A stretch of DNA of 41,142 nucleotides from Desulforegula conservatrix Mb1Pa. GTDB taxonomy: Bacteria > Desulfobacterota > Desulfobacteria > Desulfobacterales > Desulforegulaceae. The stretch's first letter is position 1; the number at the start of each line of letters is the position of its first letter. Positions 25,601 through 31,317 of this stretch are shown here, piece by piece. Location of the stretch: NCBI RefSeq assembly GCF_000426225.1, contig NZ_AUEY01000033.1:1-41142 (forward strand), written 5' to 3'. The notes beneath the pieces were generated by a model. It saw nothing but the letters and a program-made list of their open reading frames with translations, did no database searches and had not been told where the DNA came from. The translations under genes were made by a program, and so were the position numbers.

Positions 25601-25928
25601 TCTCGAATTCATCGCCCAGTTTTGCCGGATTTTCAAGAAGTCTGAAAATGACAAATTTAAGAATATCGTTTTTGAAAGGAGATTTTTCATAATCAAGACC
25701 TTTCTGTGCGTGAATTATCTGGTTTATGATTTTTTTGGGGAAGCTGAAATCAATGTTTGCGCAGATGCCTGTTTTGCTGGCTATTATCATGCTAATCCAT
25801 CTCTCCATGCCCCTTGCCTGAATTGCAATTATTTCGGGAGTGAATGCATCTGAAACAGGTTTTGTCAGCTCCGACGCGAGCATATCGCCAAGCACTTCAG
25901 CCTTGTTGCAAAGAAAAAGCCTTATCAT
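22650..25928 (-). CDS. recC: Exodeoxyribonuclease V gamma subunit (RecC)
   Basis: 1092 aa, near the E. coli length (1122). N-terminal IIAIQARGMERWISMIIAS then GICANIDFSFPKKIINQI is the classic RecC opening (the GMxxWL and GIxANxxFxFP blocks). Later hallmarks are the MTPEIGKYGPCIEAVF region, GITFCAMLPMRSIPFRVICL and KLYISYTGQSARDNS. RecC is the inactive-helicase scaffold that recognises Chi in the translocating complex; the Chi sequence of this organism cannot be inferred here. First gene of recC-recB. Upstream is a family 1 repeat; ribosome site is weak. Confidence 0.95.
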   Translation of the reverse strand: MIRLFLCNKAEVLGDMLASELTKPVSDAFTPEIIAIQARGMERWISMIIASKTGICANIDFSFPKKIINQIIHAQKGLDYEKSPFKNDILKFVIFRLLENPAKLGDEFEIIRNYCSSDQNGLKRFQLSGHIATAFEKYLFYRPELILKWDSGGDDIWQAKLWRMITSEYFFPHPALLINEFVSKAVNGNLNLELLPKRLNIFGIASLSPSYINVLDAMSGICDVSIFCLSPCMEYWGNLPSISQRKAAVRKGEIISDMHFEQTNDLLESLGESSSDFLELLYARENIVEQDIFVRNNPGGNNNLLSFIQSSMLFLENPAADEDSRHKWDINDDSLWFHSCHSPLRETEVLFDRILDMLEKDQNLSPSDIIVMTPEIGKYGPCIEAVFGSSGGSSVRIPFTVADRLSGEEKKATDCFLSVIRLGKSRLCRHEVLEIIENRCVSAKFEIDGEDLDLIKKWLSDARVSGEMDEKQRISLGLPGFRENTWAHAIDRLLLGIAMQDEDMDSFCGISPLPGIMTSNYAALSKFLGFWSSMTSAINELENKKTVGEWVVLLSNLLDMFMDDSETGPVKRNIRSQLLKLKDIAEKAGINEKTDIGIIAEFLSKELEDSASSYGFLTGGITFCAMLPMRSIPFRVICLLGMNNDSFPRNENPPGFDLTIESPKPGDPSIRKDDRQLFLDIIISAREKLYISYTGQSARDNSIIPPSVLVSELLDYIDGSTVSETNEKTSEKLIIKHPMHGFSPTSFEMNNEKRIFSFNREYFDAASAIISKNHAKKEFWEKELPFDDHLKGPVSLADLKKFWKNPCEYAVRYVLGANLDFQDQESEIMGASMPSGLERHLIFSKNMELRQKINNISSRQKILSSQGLLPHGSLGELTQSIYESEADAVEYSVDFASCRKAIIEIDFQIGNFTLNGNVNASIREDETGSKLIFVRYGSINPANILLSAWIDFLACRMAGCEADSFVLAGFGDSKTKRSVSKISSSCISVDEAEKHLQEFLKYYQKGLMKPLHFLPDTSRDYAAAVLKNKETKALYSEIEKRLSGFNSSIEPGFYENLCFGDDITDLFFNSEEFKEIAVNIFTPVILATQEVK

Positions 25929-25959
25929 TGTTCGTGCTATCCATTAAAGTGTGATTGTC

Positions 25960-26049
25960 TCGCAAAAAGTCAAAATAAGGCGTCAGAGTCATGCCGGACT
26001 TGATCCGGCATCTTTGTATTCACGGTTATCGGACTTTTTGCTATCTTGT
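25960..26049 (+). repeat. Dispersed intergenic repeat family 1, copy 3 (shortened)
   Basis: About 90 bp. TCGCAAAAAGT at 25960-25970, perfect ATGCCGGA/TCCGGCAT hairpin at 25991-26011, CTTTGTATT, then GGACTTTTTGC near 26032. The second internal hairpin is deleted, giving an internal-deletion variant. It fills the gap upstream of recC and of the divergent kinase gene. Confidence 0.82.
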
Positions 26050-26208
26050 CAAAGCTGGCATAAATACATAAATTCTATATTTATTCTATCGATAGACAAA
26101 GTTAATGATTTGCTGTATTTTGTTTTCGTAATCTATTATTTGTTTGTCTTATCTTTTTACTCTACTTTTGCCAATTAGCATTTTAACCCCCTTAATAATT
26201 GGTCGTCT

Positions 26209-27426
26209 ATGAAAATAATTGTTGCAGAAGATAACAGGGCTTCGGCTGCGCTGCTCAGCAAACTTCTTTCCAAAGAAGGCTATTTTGTCATTAATGCAGA
26301 AAATGGCAATGAGGCATGGGAAAAGTTGAATTCGAGCGGTGCAAGGATATTGTTGACAGATTGGATGATGCCGGAGCTCAGCGGTATAGAACTTTGCAGC
26401 AAGATAAGAAATGCTGATCTTCCTGGATATATATACATAATTATACTGACCGCAAAAAACGCCAGGGAAGATGCGCTTGAAGGACTTAAGGCCGGAGCGG
26501 ACGACTACATCATAAAACCATTTGATCGCGAAGAGCTTTTGACAAGAGTCAGAACAGCCGAAAGAATATTATCCCTTGAGGATAGAAATGAAAAAGCCCA
26601 GAATCAATTGTTGATTTCTGAAAAAATGGCCTCGATTGGTCAGCTTGCGGCAGGTGTTGCACATGAGATCAATAATCCCGTCGGTTTTATAAGCAGTAAT
26701 TTAAAAACACTCGGCGATTATCACAGTGACCTTGTGGAGCTTATCTCTGCTTACAGGCATGTTGTAAAGACTATTCTGGGCAACCCGGATTCAAATCTAC
26801 CGGATTTAAATCTATATGACTTCGCTAAAAAAATAGCCGAGGCAGAAAAACAGATCGATATAGATTATATAATCAATGACATTCATGAACTTGTAAAGGA
26901 CTGCTCCGAGGGGACGGACAGGATTAAAAAAATAGTCATCGATATGAAGGATTTCGCGCATCCAGGAGAAACAAAACCTGTTATGTCGGATATTAACAAG
27001 TGCTTAGAAAGCACCCTCCACCTCGTATGGAATGAAATCAAATATAAGGCTGAAGTCCATAAAGAATTGGGCGCTTTGCCTGAAATAGAGTGCGTTCCCC
27101 AGCAGATAAACCAGATATTCATGAATATTCTTGTAAATGCTGCCCAGGCCATCCCCGAAAGAGGTGAAATTCATATTTCCACGGCTAAAAAAAATAACGG
27201 CGTGGAAATAACAATAAAAGACTCAGGCTCTGGTATTCCTGCAAATAAGATAGATAAAATATTTGATCCTTTTTTTACTACAAAAGATCCGGGAAAGGGA
27301 ACTGGTTTAGGCCTCCATGTGGCTTATAATATAATTAAAAAACATGGTGGATCTATTGATGTTAAGAGTGAAGTCGGAAAGGGAACGGAGTTTGTTATAT
27401 GGTTGCCTTCAAAGATGACTTTATGA
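26209..27426 (+). CDS. Receiver-histidine kinase hybrid (soluble)
   Basis: 405 aa, no membrane segment. An N-terminal receiver spans 1-120 with acidic pocket E7-D8, phosphoacceptor D51 (LLTDWMMP) and K103 (YIIKPF). It is of the PleD/CheY type, different from the other receivers in this island. A short coiled linker leads to a HisKA/DHp domain with H152 in AAGVAHEINNPVGFISSN, then an HATPase (N box NILVNAAQAI, G1 DSGSGIP, FDPFFTTK, GKGTGLGLHV). A REC-first architecture means it may be switched by another kinase. It shares the AHEINNPxGFI block with the kinases at 30091 and 34503, suggesting gene duplication. Cognate partners are probably among the neighbouring receivers. Confidence 0.92.
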   Translation: MKIIVAEDNRASAALLSKLLSKEGYFVINAENGNEAWEKLNSSGARILLTDWMMPELSGIELCSKIRNADLPGYIYIIILTAKNAREDALEGLKAGADDYIIKPFDREELLTRVRTAERILSLEDRNEKAQNQLLISEKMASIGQLAAGVAHEINNPVGFISSNLKTLGDYHSDLVELISAYRHVVKTILGNPDSNLPDLNLYDFAKKIAEAEKQIDIDYIINDIHELVKDCSEGTDRIKKIVIDMKDFAHPGETKPVMSDINKCLESTLHLVWNEIKYKAEVHKELGALPEIECVPQQINQIFMNILVNAAQAIPERGEIHISTAKKNNGVEITIKDSGSGIPANKIDKIFDPFFTTKDPGKGTGLGLHVAYNIIKKHGGSIDVKSEVGKGTEFVIWLPSKMTL

Positions 27427-27438
27427 AGGATTTATGGT

Positions 27439-27549
27439 CTCTCAAAAATTCAATATAGGCAACGGAGTCATTACGGATTTGATCCAGTCTGAGGTTTTCA
27501 ACGGGATAGGTTCCGCCGGAATGACGGTAATCGGATTTTTTACGACTTT
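27439..27549 (+). repeat. Dispersed intergenic repeat family 1, copy 4 (degenerate)
   Basis: Decayed ends (CTCAAAAATT at left; GGATTTTTTACGACTTTG at right), a decayed first dyad (TTACGGATTTGATCC), and a retained GTTCCGCCGGAATGACGGTAATCGG segment split across the second dyad. Same orientation as copies 1, 3 and 5. Occupies the gap between the first kinase and the HD-GYP gene. Confidence 0.75.
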
Positions 27550-27625
27550 GTAAAAGATTGTGATTGAGTGATTTAAAAAAAAGATGGTCGGCCTGACGAA
27601 TTAAACCTTAATTAGTGAAAGCCAT

Positions 27626-28975
27626 ATGGACGACAAAACCAGTTACGCACATTCGATTTTGCTTGTTGATGATGAAGCTTCGATTTTGAAGGCAATGACA
27701 AGGCTTCTCAGGAAAACACCATACACAATTCATATATCGAACAGTGGTCAGGAAGCTCTTGATCTGCTTGTCACACTTGACAAAAAGGTTTCAATGATCA
27801 TTTCCGATCAGAAAATGCCCGGGATGTCAGGTTCAGAATTTCTTGAAAAATCAAGACAGTATGTTCCTGATGCGGTCAGATTCCTTCTTACTGGTTACTC
27901 GGACATGGAAACCCTTGTTGATGCTATAAACAAGGGAGGGGTTCAGCGATATATTTCAAAACCCTGGAATGACAATGATCTTCTGCTGACCATAGAGCAT
28001 GGATTAAGGCAGTATGAGCTTGTCCTTGAAAATAGAAGGCTCATGGAAGTTACTAAAAAGCAGAATGCCCAGCTGCTTCAGGTGGGAAGGCTCCTTGATG
28101 CAAAGGTGAAGCAGCGAACGACAGAGCTTAAGGAAAAAACCCAGGAACTTGAGGACTCTTTTTACAATATAATCAGATCTTTCTCTGCTCTTACAGACAC
28201 ATTTTTCCCTGAGGATTCCGGACATGGCCGAAGAGTGAGCGCCCTTGCCAATGAGATTGCAAGAAAAGCTGGCGTAGAAGGCGAGGAACTCCGGAACATT
28301 GAAATAGCCAGTCTGTTACATGACATAGGTAAAATAGGGATTTCAAAAAGTCTGGTCAGCCCTTTTCAGGATCACATGAGTCCCTCTGAAAAGGCAAAAT
28401 ATGTCAAGCACTCTATGGAAGGATTTCTGATACTTAGATTCATTCCTCAGCTTGAGAAGGTGAGCCTTTATATAAAATCCCATCATGAGAATTATGATGG
28501 AACAGGTTTCCCTGAAGGTCTTGCAGAAGACGAGATTCCATTAGGATCAAGAATTATAGCTGTTGCTGATGCTTATGACAGAATTGCCGGAAAACCTGAA
28601 AAAAACGAAAATCCTGTGCTTCAGGAATATGAAAGAGCAACGGGACGGACTTCAGATCATGTAGAGCAGTCCGAGATGGCCCATCAGGCTGCAATATATT
28701 ATCTTAAACAGAACGCCTTTTCTCTGTTTGATCCGAACATTATTAAAATACTTCTCGAAATTCTTAAAACCCAAGGCTTTACGTTCCAGGAAGAAAAGAA
28801 AATGCAACTTGAAAAACTGGAGCCCGGAATGGTGCTTACAAGACCATTATATACAGTAAAAGGCCGTTTTTTACTTCCATACAACACAACCCTGACAGCT
28901 TCTGTGATCAGTAAGCTTATTTCCATGAATGACAGTGATCCAATTCAGGAGCCTGTTTATGCCGCGACGTATTAG
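27626..28975 (+). CDS. Response regulator with HD-GYP-type c-di-GMP phosphodiesterase domain (RpfG-like)
   Basis: 449 aa. The receiver (about 8-130) has VDDE, ISDQKMPGMSG and YISKPW. A coiled coil (VKQRTTELKEKTQELEDS) leads to the HD-GYP domain with H232-D233 (LLHDIGKIG) and H286-H-E-N-Y-D-G-T-G-F-P296. The signature Tyr of GYP is Phe here. Metal ligands appear kept, so c-di-GMP hydrolysis is likely. A C-terminal tail of about 90 residues (MQLEKLEPGMVLTRPLYTVKGRFLL) matches the beta segment often found after HD-GYP domains. Its receiver belongs to the same sub-family as those at 29013, 31317, 33815 and 36271. Likely lowers c-di-GMP upon phosphorylation. Confidence 0.93.
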   Translation: MDDKTSYAHSILLVDDEASILKAMTRLLRKTPYTIHISNSGQEALDLLVTLDKKVSMIISDQKMPGMSGSEFLEKSRQYVPDAVRFLLTGYSDMETLVDAINKGGVQRYISKPWNDNDLLLTIEHGLRQYELVLENRRLMEVTKKQNAQLLQVGRLLDAKVKQRTTELKEKTQELEDSFYNIIRSFSALTDTFFPEDSGHGRRVSALANEIARKAGVEGEELRNIEIASLLHDIGKIGISKSLVSPFQDHMSPSEKAKYVKHSMEGFLILRFIPQLEKVSLYIKSHHENYDGTGFPEGLAEDEIPLGSRIIAVADAYDRIAGKPEKNENPVLQEYERATGRTSDHVEQSEMAHQAAIYYLKQNAFSLFDPNIIKILLEILKTQGFTFQEEKKMQLEKLEPGMVLTRPLYTVKGRFLLPYNTTLTASVISKLISMNDSDPIQEPVYAATY

Positions 28976-29012
28976 CCTTGGATGACTTTATCTGAACTAT
29001 TTGGGATCAAGC

Positions 29013-29408
29013 ATGAACGAAATTAAAAGTGAATCGCCTGCTATTCTGATCGTTGATGATGAAGAAATTATACTTAGGGTGCTTTCAAGGATTTTGAGGA
29101 AAGAACAATTTCAGATTCATACGGCCCTGAGTGGTTCACAGGCTCTTGATATAATAAAAGATAATCATATTGACATGATTATTTGTGACCAGCGTATGCC
29201 TGAAATGAGCGGCAACAAGTTTCTTTCAATTGTTAGCAAAGAAAAACCGGAAATAATCAGGACCATCTTCACAGGCTATACAGAGGTAAATTCAGTAATC
29301 GAGGCTATCAACAAAGGGCAGATAGCCAAATTTTTTACAAAGCCCATCGACAATGATGAACTCATCCGTGAAATTAAAGAACTTCTTAAAGCCCACAAAA
29401 AAATCTGA
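29013..29408 (+). CDS. Single-domain response regulator
   Basis: 131 aa, a receiver only. VDDEEIIL, phosphoacceptor Asp in IICDQRMPEMSG, FTGYTE and FFTKPIDNDEL are present, so phosphorylation should be possible. A TTG at 29001 is in frame; the ATG at 29013 with GGGA 6 nt upstream is preferred. It sits 24 nt before the MglA-like GTPase gene. With no output domain it may act as a diffusible or docking phospho-signal to the GTPase, by analogy with the RomR and FrzX receivers of Myxococcus polarity control. That analogy is inference from gene order. Confidence 0.88.
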   Translation: MNEIKSESPAILIVDDEEIILRVLSRILRKEQFQIHTALSGSQALDIIKDNHIDMIICDQRMPEMSGNKFLSIVSKEKPEIIRTIFTGYTEVNSVIEAINKGQIAKFFTKPIDNDELIREIKELLKAHKKI

Positions 29409-29420
29409 AAAATTAAACCC

Positions 29421-29425
29421 GGAGG
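29421..29425 (+). promoter_or_regulatory. Shine-Dalgarno site fixing a TTG start
   Basis: GGAGG followed by 6 nt and TTG at 29432. No ATG or GTG is nearby in that frame, and the P-loop starts at residue 19, as in the paralogue at 1540, so TTG is the real start. Confidence 0.75.
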
Positions 29426-29431
29426 TTTTGA

Positions 29432-30094
29432 TTGGCTGAAATACTTGAAGCTGAAAAAAAACTGATCATCAAAATAGTCTATTACGGGCCTGCCCTAAGT
29501 GGGAAGACCACTAATCTGATGCAGATGCACGACCTGATTTCCCCTTGTGGACGCGGTGAGCTAATGACCCTTGAGACAAAGGGTGACAGAACCCTGTTTT
29601 TCGATCTTTTGCCCATTGTGGCAAAAACGGAATCCGGCTTTAGCATCAAGCTCAAGCTTTTCACTGTTCCTGGTCAGGTTGCCCATGATGCCACCAGAAA
29701 AGCCGTTCTTTCCAGAACTGATGGAGTTGTATTTGTTGCGGATTCTCAACTGAGCCAGTCTGTAAATAATTTTGAGAGTTTTGAAAATCTGGAAAAAAAT
29801 GCGGAGCGTGTTGGCATTGAATTTGATTCCCTCCCACTTGTCATCCAGTTTAACAAGAGGGATTTGAAAAACATTCAGTCTGAAGAAGAAATTATGTCCA
29901 TCTGGTCACCAACCGGGCTTAGCGTGAGAATGGCATCGGCCATCCAGGGCAAAGGCGTGGCAGAGACTTTTTCGGCAATTCTTTCATCTACCTGGATCAG
30001 GTTGAACCAGACCATGAACCTTGCCTGTGATTTCGGTATATTGGAGAGACATTTCTTGTCACTTGTTCCTGATATAGACAGGAGTTTCCCATGA
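29432..30094 (+). CDS. MglA-like small GTPase (paralogue 2)
   Basis: 220 aa. P-loop GPALSGKT (19-26), switch-II TVPGQ (78-82) and NKRD (141-144), at exactly the positions of the 1540-2154 paralogue, with LFFDLLPI also shared. The C-terminal tail is about 16 residues longer. The start is TTG with a strong GGAGG. The stop overlaps the next kinase ATG by 4 nt (ATGA). Placed between a receiver-only protein and a histidine kinase, it is probably the switched element of a phosphorelay. No MglB/roadblock GAP is encoded nearby; the GAP or GEF could be the receiver or kinase, or lie elsewhere. Full motif conservation suggests an active GTPase. Confidence 0.92.
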   Translation: MAEILEAEKKLIIKIVYYGPALSGKTTNLMQMHDLISPCGRGELMTLETKGDRTLFFDLLPIVAKTESGFSIKLKLFTVPGQVAHDATRKAVLSRTDGVVFVADSQLSQSVNNFESFENLEKNAERVGIEFDSLPLVIQFNKRDLKNIQSEEEIMSIWSPTGLSVRMASAIQGKGVAETFSAILSSTWIRLNQTMNLACDFGILERHFLSLVPDIDRSFP

Positions 30095-31317
30095 GCATCA
30101 ATATAGAAATGGATTTTTTTGACAGGGAATACGGGCTCAGCGATTTGCTTCCCCTCAAAACCCTCGGAGATTTTTTTGATAAATTATCTTTGGAAGGTTG
30201 TGAGATAAGAATATCTTGGCCTGACGATAAAACATATTTTGAGACCAATGGGTTCAGAAAAAAAAAAGACTCAGGGATGCACGCTTTTACTGCTGCAATT
30301 CATCATGATTCCGAGCATATCGCAGATCTTTCATTTTACGCGAAGGAGGGCGCCGATGCCTTGGATTTTTGTTCATTTATGGCTCTTTGTATTGAAAAAA
30401 TGATGGGGTTTCAGGAAAAAATACTCATGACATCAGGTCTTCATGGCCAGATTGTGGAATCTTCGTATGCCGAACTTGTGGAAAAAAATCAAATGCTCCT
30501 TGAATCAGAGGCAAAATACAGAAATCTTGCAGAAAATCTTGAGGTGGAAGTTGAAAAAAAAGCTCAAAAGATAAAAGCAGCACAGGCGAGACTTTTGCAG
30601 GCCGAGAAATTAGCCGCCATAGGAAGTCTGGCAGCTGGGATGGCTCATGAAATCAATAATCCCCTCGGATTTATCAGCAGTAATCTGAAAACTCTTTGTG
30701 GATATGTTGAGGAATTAACAACAAAACAAGCGGATCAAAAAAATATAGAATTTATAAGACAGGACGCAACGGATATAATGTCTGAAACCGTGGAGGGCCT
30801 ATCCAGGATACAGAGTATTGTGAAGGATCTTAAGGTGTTTTCCTCAATAGATGCTCCTGACGTTGTTCCTACTGATATTAATCGCTGCATAGATGCGACT
30901 GTCGGCATAATTGACCATCTTCTTGGTCCCCGAATAAAAATAGTAAGAAATTACGGGCCCATCCCTGAGCTGTTTGTCAATCAAGGCCAGATAAACCAGA
31001 TGATTATGAATATACTAATGAATTCTATCCAGGCCATCGAAGGTGAAGGCACAATAACAATAAAGACAGGGTTTTTCACAAAAGACAGCTCGCGAGTGAA
31101 AATCATAATCTCAGATACAGGGCCTGGCATAAAGGAAGAATATATTGATAAGATTTTTGATCCTTTTTTTACGACAAAAGACGTTGGCAAGGGAATGGGG
31201 CTTGGCCTGACAAATGCTCGTGAAACCGCAAGAATGCACGGAGGAGATATCGCTGTCAGGAATCTGCCGGAGGGAGGCGCGGTCTGTATAATTTTAATTC
31301 CGGTAAAGGCTAATTAA
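30091..31317 (+). CDS. Soluble sensor histidine kinase coupled to the MglA-like GTPase
   Basis: 408 aa, no membrane segment. Residues 1-130 form an unassigned alpha/beta sensor region (FFDREYGLSDLLPL; CEIRISWPDDKTYF; a cysteine in LDFCSFMALCIEKM), possibly GAF-like. A coiled coil (LEVEVEKKAQKIKAAQARL) follows, then DHp with H186 in AAGMAHEINNPLGFISSN and an HATPase (NILMNSIQAI, DTGPGIK, FDPFFTTKD, GKGMGLGLTN). ATGA overlap with the GTPase gene and TAATG overlap with the REC-ATPase gene strongly imply a shared operon and fixed stoichiometry. Likely phosphorylates the 29013 receiver and/or the receiver of the ATPase. Confidence 0.92.
   Translation: MSINIEMDFFDREYGLSDLLPLKTLGDFFDKLSLEGCEIRISWPDDKTYFETNGFRKKKDSGMHAFTAAIHHDSEHIADLSFYAKEGADALDFCSFMALCIEKMMGFQEKILMTSGLHGQIVESSYAELVEKNQMLLESEAKYRNLAENLEVEVEKKAQKIKAAQARLLQAEKLAAIGSLAAGMAHEINNPLGFISSNLKTLCGYVEELTTKQADQKNIEFIRQDATDIMSETVEGLSRIQSIVKDLKVFSSIDAPDVVPTDINRCIDATVGIIDHLLGPRIKIVRNYGPIPELFVNQGQINQMIMNILMNSIQAIEGEGTITIKTGFFTKDSSRVKIIISDTGPGIKEEYIDKIFDPFFTTKDVGKGMGLGLTNARETARMHGGDIAVRNLPEGGAVCIILIPVKAN

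Noticed and set aside
15439-25928. RecBCD region as an anti-phage defence island
   Set aside because: Subunits have normal length and intact motifs, and the genes between them (CheX-like, PilZ, unknown) are not recognised defence genes.
25951-26178. Plus-strand ORF of 75 codons
   Set aside because: It begins in repeat family 1 and the protein looks like random intergenic translation.
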